Made by a program: the position numbers and the translations under genes. From NCBI GenBank assembly GCA_023213215.1, contig CP096136.1, positions 1,736,001 through 1,800,000 of the forward strand: a stretch of 64,000 nt of DNA, read 5' to 3'. Source of the DNA: Flavobacterium sp. JAD_PAG50586_2. GTDB taxonomy: Bacteria > Bacteroidota > Bacteroidia > Flavobacteriales > Flavobacteriaceae. The notes beneath the pieces were generated by a model. The model did no database searches, was not told the DNA's origin, and saw only the letters and a list, made by a program, of their open reading frames with translations. Below are positions 7,909 through 18,250 of the stretch, piece after piece; within the stretch, counting starts at the first letter, position 1, and every line of letters begins with the position of its first letter.

Positions 7909-9917
7909 ATGACACTAGATTCAAAAATACCGGAAGGTCCAATTTCGGACAAATGGACAAATTATAAAGATCATTTAAAATTAGTTGCGCCTAACAACAG
8001 ACCGAAAATTGATGTGATCGTGGTTGGAACGGGTTTGGCCGGAGCTTCTGCTGCAGCTTCTTTGGGAGAAATGGGTTATAATGTTAAGGCATTCTGTTTT
8101 CAGGATTCGCCAAGAAGAGCGCACTCTATTGCTGCTCAGGGCGGAATCAATGCGGCGAAGAATTACCAAAATGATGGCGACAGTACTTACAGATTATTTT
8201 ACGATACTATAAAAGGTGGCGATTACAGGGCACGTGAGGCGAACGTTCATCGTTTGGCTGAAGTTTCTGCTAACATCATCGACCAATGTGTGGCGCAGGG
8301 AGTTCCGTTTGCGCGTGATTATGGCGGAATGTTGGACAATCGTTCCTTTGGTGGAACGCAGTTGCAACGTACGTTTTATGCTGCAGGACAGACCGGGCAA
8401 CAATTGTTGCTTGGAGCTTACTCAGCCTTGTCAAGACAAATTGGTTTAGGCCGAGTGGATATGTACAACCGTCACGAAATGTTGGATTTAGTGAAAGTTG
8501 ACGGAAAAGCACGAGGAATCATTGCCCGAAATTTGGTTACAGGAGAATTAGAAAGACATTCAGCTCACGCTGTAGTTATAGCCACCGGTGGATATGGAAA
8601 CGTTTATTTCCTTTCTACAAACGCTATGGGAAGTAATGTTACAGCTGGTTGGAAAATCCACAAAAAAGGAGCTTTGTTCGCAAATCCTTGTTTTGTTCAG
8701 ATTCACCCAACCTGTATTCCGGTTCACGGCGTTAACCAATCGAAACTGACCTTGATGTCGGAATCGTTGCGTAACTCGGGAAGAATCTGGGTGCCGAAGA
8801 AAAAGAAGATGCAGAAGCAATTCGTGCCGGAAATTTAAAACCGACGCAAATTTCTGAAGAAAATAGAGATTATTTCCTGGAAAGAAGATATCCGGCATTT
8901 GGAAACTTAGTACCGCGTGACGTAGCTTCAAGAGCTGCTAAAGAGCGATGTGACGAAGGTTTCGGAATCGAGGCAAATGATACCAATGAAGGAGTTTATT
9001 TAGATTTCTCTACCGAAATCCAAAACAAAGGAAGACAAACTGCTTACGCCAAAGGAAATCATCATCCAACACCGGAAGAAGTTACCAAATTAGGGAAACA
9101 ATGGCTGGAAGAAAAGTATGGTAACCTTTTCGCTATGTATGAAAAAATTACAGACGAGAATCCATACGAAACTCCAATGAAAATCTATCCGGCAGTTCAC
9201 TACACGATGGGCGGTGTTTGGGTAGATTATAATCTGCAATCCACAATTCCGGGTTGTTTCGTTGCCGGAGAAGCGAATTTCTCTGACCACGGAGCCAACA
9301 GATTAGGAGCGTCAGCGCTGATGCAAGGTTTGGCTGATGGCTATTTTGTATTGCCTTATACCGTTTCAAACTATCTGGCAGATGAAATCAGAACAGGGAA
9401 AATCCCGACGGATTCAGTTGAGTTTGTTGAAGCAGAAAACACCGTTAGGGAAACCATCAATAAATTCCTGAGCAACAATGGTTCTAAAACAGTTGACCAT
9501 TTCCATAAAAGGCTTGGCTTGATTATGTGGAATAAGGTTGGAATGGGAAGAAACGAAAAAGGCTTAACCGAAGCTATTTCGGAAATTGCTGCCTTAAAAG
9601 AAGAATTCTATAAAGATGTTTACGTTCCGGGCGCTTCAGATGAATTAAATCCAGAGTTAGAAAAAGCACTTCGCGTAGCTGACTTTATCGATTTAGGCCA
9701 ATTAATGGCAATGGATGCGCTTCAGAGAAAAGAATCCTGCGGTGGTCACTTCCGTGAAGAATACCAGGATTCAGAAGGAGAAACGCTTCGTGATGATGAA
9801 AACTTCTCATTCGTTGGTGCCTGGGAGTATATGGGTTACGATATCAGCAAAGAAATCCTGAACAAAGAGGAATTGAAATACGAGTTTATCAAAATTGCAG
9901 CTAGAAATTACAAATAG
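7909..9917 (+). CDS. sdhA: Succinate dehydrogenase flavoprotein subunit, frame broken near 8800
   Basis: The FAD-carrying catalytic subunit oxidising succinate to fumarate. The FAD-binding motif [14 protein letters not shown], the flavinylation-site motif [16 protein letters not shown] (His linked to FAD), and the C-terminal [18 protein letters not shown] are present. As given, the frame stops at 8838 after VPKKK; the A run at 8800-8804 has five bases, and a sixth A joins it to the following codons ([22 protein letters not shown]) and on through the second half to 9917. The restored protein is 669 residues, normal for this family. A lost central-metabolism gene flanked by intact sdhC and sdhB is implausible, so this is taken as a sequence error. 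Confidence 0.95.
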
Positions 9918-9928
9918 TAACTAGTAAA

Positions 9929-9990
9929 GAGTGATTAGTAATTAGCAATTCATTTAGGGCTAATCACTAATTACTTATCACTAATCACTC
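9929..9990. repeat. Inverted and direct repeats between sdhA and sdhB
   Basis: GAGTGATTAGT (9929-9939) is matched by its reverse complement ACTAATCACTC (9980-9990), with a second partial ACTAAT copy at about 9967. The pair can form a stem around the middle of the 86-bp sdhA-sdhB gap. This could tune expression between the two genes or simply be an intergenic repeat. Confidence 0.55.
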
Positions 9991-10003
9991 AAAAATAAAA
10001 ATT

Positions 10004-10765
10004 ATGTCTTCAGCAAAAAACATCAATATAAACCTTAAGATCTGGCGTCAACAAAATGCCACATCCAAAGGAAGCATGGAAACTTATAAATTAGATAATG
10101 TTTCTACTGCCAGTTCATTTTTGGAAATGTTAGACCAATTGAACGAGCAACTAATAAACGAGAGAAAATCGCCTGTAGCTTTCGACCACGATTGCCGTGA
10201 GGGAATCTGCGGAATGTGTTCACTATACATCAATGGTAGGGCACACGGACCGGAAACCGGAACTACAACCTGTCAGCTGCACATGCGTAAATTCAAGGAC
10301 GGTGATACTATTTTTATCGAGCCATTCAGAAGCAAAGCATTCCCGGTTGTAAAGGATTTAGTTGTTGACAGAAGTTCTTTCGACAGGATCCAGCAGGCTG
10401 GTGGTTTCGTTTCGGTAAACACTTCAGGGAGAACCATTGATGCGAATGCTACTCCGGTTCCAAAACACGATGCCGACAGATCTTTTGAAGCTGCTGCATG
10501 TATCGGTTGCGGTGCTTGTGTAGCAAGTTGTAAAAACGGTTCGGCAATGCTATTCGTTGGGGCAAAAGTCTCTCAATACGCTTTATTACCACAAGGAAAA
10601 GTTGAAGCAACACAGCGTGTATTAAATATGGTAAGACAGATGGACGAAGAAGGATTCGGAAACTGTACCAATACCGGTGCCTGCGAAGTGGAATGCCCAA
10701 AAGGAATTTCATTAGAAAACATCGCCCGCATGAACAGGGAATATTTAGCAGCGAGCATGAAATAG
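10004..10765 (+). CDS. sdhB: Succinate dehydrogenase iron-sulfur subunit
   Basis: A 253-residue electron-transfer subunit carrying electrons from the flavin to the membrane haems. The N-terminal [2Fe-2S] ferredoxin domain has [15 protein letters not shown] with a downstream Cys in TTCQLH; the C-terminal domain has [14 protein letters not shown] and [14 protein letters not shown], ligating the [4Fe-4S] and [3Fe-4S] clusters. All expected cysteines are visible. Third gene of sdhCAB, followed by a terminator hairpin. Confidence 0.96.
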   Translation: MSSAKNININLKIWRQQNATSKGSMETYKLDNVSTASSFLEMLDQLNEQLINERKSPVAFDHDCREGICGMCSLYINGRAHGPETGTTTCQLHMRKFKDGDTIFIEPFRSKAFPVVKDLVVDRSSFDRIQQAGGFVSVNTSGRTIDANATPVPKHDADRSFEAAACIGCGACVASCKNGSAMLFVGAKVSQYALLPQGKVEATQRVLNMVRQMDEEGFGNCTNTGACEVECPKGISLENIARMNREYLAASMK

Positions 10766-10793
10766 GCATTAGCCAAAAGACAAATAGTAAAAG

Positions 10794-10820
10794 TGCGTTC
10801 AGTTTTTGGACGCATTTTTT
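10794..10820 (+). terminator. Terminator of sdhCAB
   Basis: TGCGTTC (10794-10800) and GGACGCA (10808-10814) form a 7-bp stem with one G-U pair, followed by six T. It is placed 29 bp after the sdhB stop. A GC-rich stretch after it (about 10837-10890, CCGCAGTACGCGGTAC) looks like a dispersed intergenic element. Confidence 0.65.
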
Positions 10821-10892
10821 GTTTTTGGGCGTGTCCCTTGGGGCCGGGCTTTCCGCAGTACGCGGTACTTGCTCCAATCCCTCACGCGGGTA

Positions 10893-10921
10893 TTTGCTAA
10901 CTTCAAAAATTTGTATATTTG
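10893..10921 (+). promoter_or_regulatory. Promoter of the endonuclease/exonuclease/phosphatase gene
   Basis: TTTG at 10893-10896 and TATATTTG at 10914-10921 are separated by 17 bp. The ATG is 19 bp downstream. Confidence 0.65.
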
Positions 10922-10940
10922 AGACATAACAACCAACAAA

Positions 10941-11785
10941 ATGAAACTACAGCTACCAACCTTACTTTTACTGATTACGATTTCGTTTTCTTCTGTTATT
11001 TCGGGACAAACCCTAAAATTAATGACCTACAACATCCGTTTAGACCTGGCTTCTGACGGCGAAAATGCCTGGCCAAACAGAAAGGAATATTGGGCATCAC
11101 AGCTTTCATTTTACGAACCCGATATCTTCGGAATTCAGGAAGCGTTGCCAAATCAGGTCACTGATATTGCCGGTTTATTACCTAAATACAATTACGTCGG
11201 TAGTGGCCGCGACGGAATCGGAAAAGGAGAATCTTCCAATATCTTTTTCAAAAAAGACCAATTTAAGGTGCTTCAGGAAAATACATTCTGGCTTTCTGAA
11301 ACTCCAGATAAAATCTCGAAAGGCTGGGATGCTGCCCTGAATCGGGTTTGCACTTATGTCTTGCTGAAAGATAATAAAACCAAGCAAACGTTTTGGGTTT
11401 TCAATACACACTTAGATCATATAGGAGAATTAGCCCGAACGAATTCAATCCAATTGATTCTTTCTAAGATTAACGAACTCAACACAAAGAATTATCCGGT
11501 ATTCCTAATGGGCGATTTCAACTCAGAACCTACTGAAGAACGCATTATCAATTTAAAAAGAAAATGGATGACAGCCACGAAATTTCGGCAAATAAACCAT
11601 TTGGGCCATCAGGAACATTCAATGCTTTCAAACACAATGAAGCGGTTGTTAAAAGAATTGACTACATATTTCTATCTCAAAACAGCCCATTTAAGGTTAA
11701 GAAGTATGCAGTTTTAAGTGATTCAAAAGACTTAAGGTATCCGTCAGATCATTTACCGGTGTACATTGAAGTTAGCTTAAATTAA
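10941..11785 (+). CDS. Endonuclease/exonuclease/phosphatase family protein, secreted; frame broken near 11555
   Basis: Restored length is 281 residues. An N-terminal signal peptide (LLLLITISFSSVISGQ) precedes an EEP fold: LMTYNIRLD, FGIQEA (metal-binding Glu), FNTHLDH (His), MGDFNSEP (Asp/Asn) and the C-terminal SDHLPVYIEV (Asp-His). As given, the frame goes astray after EERIINLK; the A run at 11555-11559 has five bases and a sixth restores the codons for KKMDDSHEISANKPFGPSGT to the end at 11785. The family includes phosphodiesterases, sphingomyelinase-like enzymes and nucleases; substrate unknown. The next gene is a GH92 mannosidase 38 bp downstream, so a role in glycan phosphodiester breakdown is possible, as inference. 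Confidence 0.85.
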
Positions 11786-11823
11786 ATCCATTTTCTATCT
11801 TTGGGCTACAAACCAACTACACA

Positions 11824-14613
11824 ATGAATAAATTACTTTTGTTTTTCCTTTTACTGTTTTCGACATTCATTTTCGGCCAAAATTACCATCAATATGTCAA
11901 CCCAATGATTGGTACTGGTGGCCACGGACACACCTATCCAGGTGCAACGGTTCCGTTCGGAATGGTACAGCTTTCACCCGATACGCGAATTGACGGAAGC
12001 TGGGACGGATGTTCCGGATATCATTACGATGATAATACGATTTATGGATTTTCACATACCCACTTAAACGGAACAGGCTGCACGGATTACGGCGATATTA
12101 TGCTCATGCCTACAATGGGCGAACCCTCATTGAATCCAAAGGAGTACAGTTCAACTTTTTCCCATTCGAATGAAAAGGCAACTGCCGGATTCTATACTGT
12201 AAAACTGGATAAGAATCAGGTTGACGTGAGACTTACAACGTCAACAAGAGTAGGCTTTCATGAGTACACATTCAATAAAGCCGGCCAGGCCAATATTATC
12301 CTCGACCTAAACCACCGCGATAAACTATTGCAGGGTGAAGTCAGGATTATCGACTTTAAAACCATTGAAATCCTTCGAAGAAGCGAAGGCTGGGCCAAAG
12401 ATCAATATGTATATGCACGGATAGAATTTAATGTTCCAATGAAAATCAGCAACGTTAGGAATAATGCATTTGCTCCAGCTAAAAACACAGATACGTTCTT
12501 CGCAGGAACACAATTAGCATTAAGTTTTTCAAAACAAGTTGCAAAAGGAGAAAAGATTCTTGTAAAAGTTTCACTTTCCCCAACAGGCTATGAAGGAGCA
12601 AAATTGAATAGGTCTGAAATTAAGGATTGGGATTTCAATAACGTAAAACAAAATGCCGAACAGCTTTGGGACAATCAATTAGCGAAAATAGAAATAGCAG
12701 AAAGCAATAAAGACAAATTAAGCGTTTTCTACACGGCTTTATACCACACAATGGTGCAGCCCAATATTGCTCAGGACATCGACGGGAAATACCGTGGCAG
12801 GGACAATCAGATCCATAAAGCGGAAGGATTTGATTACTATTCGGTTTTCTCGCTTTGGGATACTTTTCGTGGAGCACATCCTTTGTATACTTTGATTGAG
12901 AAAAAGCGCACAGCCGATTTCATCAATACGTTTTTGAAACAATACGAACAAGGCGGAAGATTACCCGTATGGGAATTAGCGTCTAACGAAACTGATTGTA
13001 TGATTGGATACCACTCGGTTTCCGTGATGGCAGATGCAATGGTAAAAGGGATTCCCGGATTTGATTATGAAAAAGCTTTTGAAGCAGCCAAACATTCGGC
13101 GATGCTGGATCATTTAGGTCTGGATGCCTATAAAAAACAAGGCTTTATTTCGATGGATGACGAACATGAAAGTGTTTCCAAAACGGTGGAATATGCTTAT
13201 GACGATTGGTGTATTGCGCAAATGGCTCAGCTTTTAAATAAAAAAGAAGATTACGATTATTTCATGAAACGTTCACAAAGTTGGAAAAATAGCTTCGATT
13301 GGAATACCCGTTTTATGCGTCCAAAAAAGAATGGCGGTTGGGATAAACCTTTTGATGCACGGGAAATCAACAACAACTTTACCGAAGGCAATTCGTGGCA
13401 GTATTCGTTTTTTGTTCCGCAGGATATTCCCGGAATGATTGAAGCTTATGGCGGAAAAGCCCAATTTGAAGCCAAACTCGACGAAATGTTTAACAGCGAA
13501 AGTAAAACAACCGGTCGGGAACAGGCCGATGTTACGGGATTGATTGGACAATATGCCCACGGAAATGAGCCGAGCCATCATATGGCGTATTTGTATAATT
13601 ATGTCGGGAAACCTGAAAAAACTGCTGCCAAAATCCATTTTATTTTAGACAATTTCTACAAAAATGCTCCCGATGGTTTGATTGGAAATGAAGATTGCGG
13701 TCAAATGAGCGCTTGGTATGTCCTAAGTTCAATGGGAATTTATAATGTTACACCAGGAACTGCTAAATGGGATACAACAAAGCCATATTTCAAAAAAATA
13801 AAACTAAATCTGGAAGGTACAACTGAATTGATTGATAGCGCATCTAATTCAAGATTTCTGGGAATACTGATGCAGCAACGGGAGTTTTTACCCGAAGCTG
13901 AAAATATTGTTCCTGTTCCTGTAATTCAGGCAGATAGTAAGGCGTTTAAAGATAAACAGATAATAGAAATACAATCAGGCAATGATTCCGATGCACTTCA
14001 TTACCGAATTGCTGTCGAGGATAAGGCTCAATTCATAAAATATACGCAACCATTTGAAATAAGCAATTCTGAAACTATTTATGCTTATGCCCAAAATGCC
14101 AAAGGGGAAAAAAGCAGGGTTATCTCAGCAACATTCTTCAAAAAGCCAAACAATTATACCATTAACATCAAATCAACTTATAATCCCCAATATCATGCTG
14201 GTGGACCGGAAGGCTTGTTAGACGGAATCAATGGTACCGAGAATTGGAGAAAAGGCGATTGGCAGGGTTATCAGGGGCAGGATTTTGAAGCGGTTGTCGA
14301 TTTACAGAAAGAAATTTCCATCCATTCTATTGCAGCAACATTTTTGCAGGATTCCCGTTCGTGGATTCTAATGCCGGCCAAAGTAGAATATTATATTTCT
14401 AATGATAATGTCAACTTCAGTTTAGTTGGAAGTATTCAAAATGATATCGATCCAAAAGAAGGCGAGAACAAAATCAAAAATTTCAGTTTAAGTAAAGAAA
14501 CAAAGGCAAAATATGTAAAAATCAAAGCCTATAACTTCGGTAAACTTCCCGAGTGGCATCAGGGTTTTGGTGGTGATGCTTTTATTTTTGTGGATGAAAT
14601 TACAATCAGATAA
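11824..14613 (+). CDS. GH92 family glycoside hydrolase (alpha-mannosidase) with C-terminal discoidin-like domain
   Basis: A 929-residue secreted enzyme. After a signal peptide ending FIFGQ comes the GH92 start YVNPMIGTGGHGHTYPGATV, then FSHTHLNGTGC, and in the catalytic domain GNEPSHHMAYLYNY and GNEDCGQMSAWYVLSSMG. GH92 enzymes are calcium-dependent exo-acting alpha-mannosidases that trim N-glycans or yeast mannan. From about residue 690 a chitobiase/hexosaminidase C-terminal-type domain is followed by an F5/8 type C (discoidin) domain (about 780-925), probably glycan binding. There is no T9SS sorting domain, so it is likely periplasmic. The nitrilase gene follows after 2 bp, so the two are co-transcribed. 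Confidence 0.93.
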   Translation: MNKLLLFFLLLFSTFIFGQNYHQYVNPMIGTGGHGHTYPGATVPFGMVQLSPDTRIDGSWDGCSGYHYDDNTIYGFSHTHLNGTGCTDYGDIMLMPTMGEPSLNPKEYSSTFSHSNEKATAGFYTVKLDKNQVDVRLTTSTRVGFHEYTFNKAGQANIILDLNHRDKLLQGEVRIIDFKTIEILRRSEGWAKDQYVYARIEFNVPMKISNVRNNAFAPAKNTDTFFAGTQLALSFSKQVAKGEKILVKVSLSPTGYEGAKLNRSEIKDWDFNNVKQNAEQLWDNQLAKIEIAESNKDKLSVFYTALYHTMVQPNIAQDIDGKYRGRDNQIHKAEGFDYYSVFSLWDTFRGAHPLYTLIEKKRTADFINTFLKQYEQGGRLPVWELASNETDCMIGYHSVSVMADAMVKGIPGFDYEKAFEAAKHSAMLDHLGLDAYKKQGFISMDDEHESVSKTVEYAYDDWCIAQMAQLLNKKEDYDYFMKRSQSWKNSFDWNTRFMRPKKNGGWDKPFDAREINNNFTEGNSWQYSFFVPQDIPGMIEAYGGKAQFEAKLDEMFNSESKTTGREQADVTGLIGQYAHGNEPSHHMAYLYNYVGKPEKTAAKIHFILDNFYKNAPDGLIGNEDCGQMSAWYVLSSMGIYNVTPGTAKWDTTKPYFKKIKLNLEGTTELIDSASNSRFLGILMQQREFLPEAENIVPVPVIQADSKAFKDKQIIEIQSGNDSDALHYRIAVEDKAQFIKYTQPFEISNSETIYAYAQNAKGEKSRVISATFFKKPNNYTINIKSTYNPQYHAGGPEGLLDGINGTENWRKGDWQGYQGQDFEAVVDLQKEISIHSIAATFLQDSRSWILMPAKVEYYISNDNVNFSLVGSIQNDIDPKEGENKIKNFSLSKETKAKYVKIKAYNFGKLPEWHQGFGGDAFIFVDEITIR

Positions 14614-14615
14614 TT

Positions 14616-15378
14616 ATGAAAATAGCCTTAATCCAAACCTCATTAGCGTGGGAAAACCCAATCGAAAACCGAAGCCATTTAGGACAGAAAATTAACGGTT
14701 TTATGGAAGATGTAGATTTGATTGTGCTTCCCGAAATGCTTTCTTCCGGTTTTACGATGAATCCGAAAACAGTTGCTGAAACTATGGCAGGCGAAACGGT
14801 TTTGTGGCTCCAACATCTGGCGAAAGCCAAAAATGCTGCCATAACAGGAAGTTTGGTTATTGAAGAAAATGGAAACTATTATAACCGCCTGATTTTCGTT
14901 TTTCCTGATGGCGAAATGAAAACTTACGACAAAAGGCATTTGTTTTCTTTGGCTGGAGAGCATCAATGCTACACCGCTGGAAAAGATAAATTGATTGTCG
15001 AATACAAAGGTTTCAAAATCTGTCCGCTCGTTTGTTATGACCTTCGTTTTCCTGTTTTTTCCCGAAATACGGAAGATTACGACGTACTTGTCTACCTGGC
15101 TAATTGGCCAAAAATCCGTACAAATGCGTGGGATATTTTACTAAAAGCACGCGCTGTCGAAAATATGTGCTACACCATTGGTGTAAACAGGATTGGAACA
15201 GATGCCAATAATCATGAGTATATTGGCCATTCTCAGGCCGTAGATTTTCTTGGAGATTACATTATGGAACCCAAGGAAACAGATGGCGTTTTTTTATAGA
15301 ATTAGATAAGGAAAGACTTCTGGAAACGCGAAAAAACTCGCTTTTCTTGAGGATAGGGATAAATTCGAAATTATTTAG
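14616..15378 (+). CDS. Nitrilase-family amidohydrolase (omega-amidase-like), two frame breaks near the 3' end
   Basis: A carbon-nitrogen hydrolase of 254 residues when restored. The catalytic triad is present: LPEMLSSGFT (Glu), KRHLFS (Lys) and CPLVCYDLRFP (Cys). This spacing fits the bacterial YafV/omega-amidase group acting on 2-oxoglutaramate-type amides. As given, the protein ends at 15299 after DGVFL. The T run at 15289-15295 needs one more base and the A run at 15331-15336 needs one more; both changes give a continuous C-terminus FIELDKERLLETRKKLAFLE ending at 15378, overlapping the convergent gene's stop by 8 bp. Confidence 0.85.
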
Positions 15379-16969
15379 CACCTACATCAAACGCTTGTTC
15401 CCAATCCCAATTAGCACGCACATCAATTTCTTTGGGAAAGTAAATTACTTCTTCACTCTGTCGTCTTTCTGAAAAACTTCCGGTGTCCCAAACTTTATTT
15501 TTATTATCGTCATAGATGATACGAAGGGTATATTTTGCAGGTTCTAAAGCTAAAAACTCAACGTTGGTATCTTTTTCCGTATAAGCAGTTGCTTTGACTT
15601 TTCCGTCTTTATCAGTCAATTCTACAATTACAGGAAATCCCTTTACGTTTTCTAAAAGCAGCCTGAGATTCCCATAATCAGAAGTGTTTTTCGTTCCAAT
15701 TTTATACACTAAAGTATCATTCTGTGCATCGTAAAAATCGGTTACTGCGCCTGGCATCAAGGTAATCTTGTATTTTTCCAACTCTTCCTTCTTGAAGTTC
15801 AAAAAGAGCTTTTGTTCGAATTCATCATATTCTGTATCAAAATCTACGGAGACAGAATCCTTATTAAAAACAGACATTTTAGATTTGTCAAATTTGAGTA
15901 ATGGAATATTGCTGTTGAGTGTAAATCGCTCACGAAGCGGTAGAATTCCAGTAAATTCAGGGCTTATGCTGAGTGTGTCGGCCTTTTGTTTTTTTATTTT
16001 TACAATAAAGTCTTTACTGAATTTTTCATCACTCACAACCACTTTTAGTGAATCAGCTTTAACCGGTTTAAACCAAATGTGAAGCGAATCCTTTTTGGGA
16101 AATTGGGTGACTATTGAAGGAATCGTTTCCTCCCCATTTTTGACAGCGACTTTTATGTTTTTAGGGCTGCCTTCGTACCCCATCAAAAGCTTGCTTCCTG
16201 ATGCCAAAGCGGGTTTGATCGCTTTAAAAGGGAGTTTTTCATTAAAAAGTTCTACTTCAAAAATAGTGTCATTTGGAATGGTAATGTATTCTTTCTGAAA
16301 GCCAATTTTATCCACATTAGGATTGAATTTGTTATTCCCATTGTCTTTTAAGGCAACCAAAAGATATTTCCCAGCTTTGATATTCTCAAGCGTAACTACT
16401 TTTAAACTGTCAAGCGTATTGGTAATATACCTTGGGGATTCTTTGTAAATAGTAGAATCGTTGAATTTTTCATTGATTTCATAAAGCATGACAGAAACAA
16501 AATTATCTACTTTATTATCCAACGCATCCTTGATTTTGACATTTATTTTCAATGAATCAATGTATGGCCCAGTTGAAAAGACATATTTGAACTGCGAATA
16601 CGGATTTCCTTCATTATTGTCTTCGATGCTTTGACCAAAATTAAGGCTGTAAGTCGTATTGGGTTGTAGCGTATCTTTTAGTTTAATCGTGATGGTTTTG
16701 CTGGCTACATAAGGTAGAATTTCCGGCTGATTTTTCATTGGCGGCGAAATAATCAACTGCTTATTTATGTTTTTCAGCTTTACATATTCATCAAAAACAA
16801 GTTTGATTTCCTTTCCGTTAAAATTGGTGGAAAGATTTTTTGGAAAACTGGCATTCAAAACAGGTGCAAGTGTGTCTTTGGTTCCGCCTGTAATCGAACC
16901 ACGCTTGGCGCAGCTTGCCATTAGGACAACTAAAATCAAACAAAGAAACCTGAAAATAGATTTTGGCAT
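15371..16969 (-). CDS. Lipoprotein with N-terminal Ig-like (Big_5) domain
   Basis: A 532-residue outer-surface-type lipoprotein; the signal peptide ends in VLMASC (Cys20). Residues about 30-130 form a bacterial Ig-like fold of the Big_5 type (KDTLAPVLNASFPKNLSTNF, then LQPNTTYSLNFGQSIEDNN). The rest is beta-rich and includes a region resembling a carboxypeptidase-regulatory-like fold (GKYLLVALKDNGNNKFNPN and its repeat near the C-terminus, KYTLRIIYDDNKNKVWDTG). This architecture is conserved across Flavobacteriaceae; function unknown. It ends convergently with the nitrilase gene. Confidence 0.85.
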   Translation of the reverse strand: MPKSIFRFLCLILVVLMASCAKRGSITGGTKDTLAPVLNASFPKNLSTNFNGKEIKLVFDEYVKLKNINKQLIISPPMKNQPEILPYVASKTITIKLKDTLQPNTTYSLNFGQSIEDNNEGNPYSQFKYVFSTGPYIDSLKINVKIKDALDNKVDNFVSVMLYEINEKFNDSTIYKESPRYITNTLDSLKVVTLENIKAGKYLLVALKDNGNNKFNPNVDKIGFQKEYITIPNDTIFEVELFNEKLPFKAIKPALASGSKLLMGYEGSPKNIKVAVKNGEETIPSIVTQFPKKDSLHIWFKPVKADSLKVVVSDEKFSKDFIVKIKKQKADTLSISPEFTGILPLRERFTLNSNIPLLKFDKSKMSVFNKDSVSVDFDTEYDEFEQKLFLNFKKEELEKYKITLMPGAVTDFYDAQNDTLVYKIGTKNTSDYGNLRLLLENVKGFPVIVELTDKDGKVKATAYTEKDTNVEFLALEPAKYTLRIIYDDNKNKVWDTGSFSERRQSEEVIYFPKEIDVRANWDWEQAFDVGAK

Positions 16970-17050
16970 ATTGCTGTTTTTTCAAAGCACAAAATAACGA
17001 TTATATTTAGTGTGAATGAAATGTTTTTAGGGAAACTTAACAATTGGCCA

Positions 17051-17373
17051 TTATTGCCACGCCACAACTGCCAGTCCCACCAAGCCGCCAACTATTGTTA
17101 CAGGTAAAGCTGCAGTTTTGACTACAGAGAATTTTCTTTTTTAATGGTGGTGATATCTGTTATTGGGATTTCTTCTTTCATAAAGTTTTTGCGTGTTACG
17201 AATATCGAACTGTCGGTAAGGCGATTAAAGGTTACTTTATAATTTTTATGGTTACGTTCAATTTTATATCTTTTGCCCTCAATCATCTTTGATGGGTTGT
17301 TGTCCATCGCTTTATAGCTGTAACAGCTTTGAAACAAAAATACAACGGTCAATATTAAAAATAACTTTCTCAT
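17051..17373 (-). CDS. Small lipoprotein with C-terminal membrane segment, frame broken near 17137
   Basis: As given, the protein is 83 residues and ends at 17122. The T run at 17137-17142 (six bases) needs a seventh; the restored protein is 107 residues and gains a C-terminal hydrophobic helix VTIVGGLVGLAVVAWQ. The N-terminal signal peptide ends VFLFQSC (Cys17). The middle is basic and beta-like (KRYKIERNHKNYKVTFNRL). I do not recognise a family. A TATTTTTG box is at 17394-17401, 21 bp before the ATG. Confidence 0.65.
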
Positions 17374-17393
17374 TTATAGTAATTTATATCTAT

Positions 17394-17401
17394 CAAAAAT
17401 A
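17394..17401 (-). promoter_or_regulatory. -7 box of small lipoprotein gene
   Basis: TATTTTTG on the minus strand, 20 bases upstream of the ATG at 17373. No confident TTG partner was identified. Confidence 0.4.
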
Positions 17402-17468
17402 ATCAATTTTATAATAACTCACGAATTTTTAATGGCTCAACTTGAGTTAGGTTCGATGCCTAAATACG

Positions 17469-18152
17469 CTAATTATGTGACATTGCCATACAGACAATAC
17501 TGATTTTAGCGCCGGGAATCTTGAGTAATGTCCGGCTACAAGCTTCAAGTGTAGAACCTGTAGTCAGGATATCATCAATTAGCAGAAAATGTTTGCCGTG
17601 ATACTCCTCAGAAAAAGAAATATCGAAAACGCTGTCGATAAGGTCACTTCGGCCTAAAAGGTCTTTCTTCGTTTGGGTTTTTGTGTATAGTTTTCGTTTC
17701 AAAACATTAGCGTCATAAGGGATTTTCAAATTTTCAGATAATGATTTTCCAAAGCTTTCCACCTGATTGTAACCGCGTTCCCGCAATCGCTTTTTGTGCA
17801 GTGGAACCGGAATGATGTAATCGATGTCTTTAATGTGTTCAACATCTTTCAACTCTGCACTATACCATTTTCCAATAACTTCGCCTATTTCCTCCTGTCC
17901 TTTGTATTTTAGTTTGTGCATCATTTCCTGAACAATACCTTTTTTATGGAAATATAGTAACGAAGCACCAAACTCCAACGGAATCCTTCCATAAAACTTT
18001 TGAAAGACTTCATTGTTGTCTATTTTATGGTGATTCGTTAACGGAATTTCATGCCGGCATTGGGTACAAATCACGACTTCATCCTGCAACAAAAACGATT
18101 CACAACCCGCACAGGCCTTAGGAAAGAATAGATTTATCAGACTCTGAAACAT
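17469..18152 (-). CDS. ComF family protein (phosphoribosyltransferase fold)
   Basis: A 227-residue protein. The N-terminal zinc-ribbon-like cysteines are present (CAGC then CTQC). The C-terminal phosphoribosyltransferase domain has the PRPP loop FLLIDDILTTGSTLEA and the substrate-side PVPLHKKRLRERGYNQ. ComF proteins are linked to DNA uptake or recombination in competent bacteria, though the biochemical role is not firmly established. Divergent from glyS, separated by 98 bp. Confidence 0.92.
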   Translation of the reverse strand: MFQSLINLFFPKACAGCESFLLQDEVVICTQCRHEIPLTNHHKIDNNEVFQKFYGRIPLEFGASLLYFHKKGIVQEMMHKLKYKGQEEIGEVIGKWYSAELKDVEHIKDIDYIIPVPLHKKRLRERGYNQVESFGKSLSENLKIPYDANVLKRKLYTKTQTKKDLLGRSDLIDSVFDISFSEEYHGKHFLLIDDILTTGSTLEACSRTLLKIPGAKISIVCMAMSHN

Positions 18153-18235
18153 AAAAAAAGAATTTTTCTTACATAAAAGTATAAAAAAAAGTTACTCTAA
18201 TCGTTTTTTAATCAATTTTTTAAAATCCGTTTTTA

Positions 18236-18243
18236 TATTTTTG
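18236..18243 (+). promoter_or_regulatory. -7 box of glycyl-tRNA synthetase gene
   Basis: TATTTTTG matches TAnnTTTG and ends seven bases before the ATG at 18251, so the transcript probably starts at or a few bases before the start codon. Confidence 0.5.
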
Positions 18244-18250
18244 CACCATT

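Noticed and set aside
7909..8838. sdhA as a truncated functional flavoprotein plus a separate downstream gene at 9135
   Set aside because: Restoring one base joins both parts into one normal-length protein; the second part has no start context and carries the family C-terminus.
10449..10877. 142-residue antisense frame over sdhB
   Set aside because: Shadow of sdhB codon use; no family pattern and no promoter.
17122..17373. 83-residue lipoprotein as complete
   Set aside because: One added A adds a clear membrane helix and a better stop at 17051.
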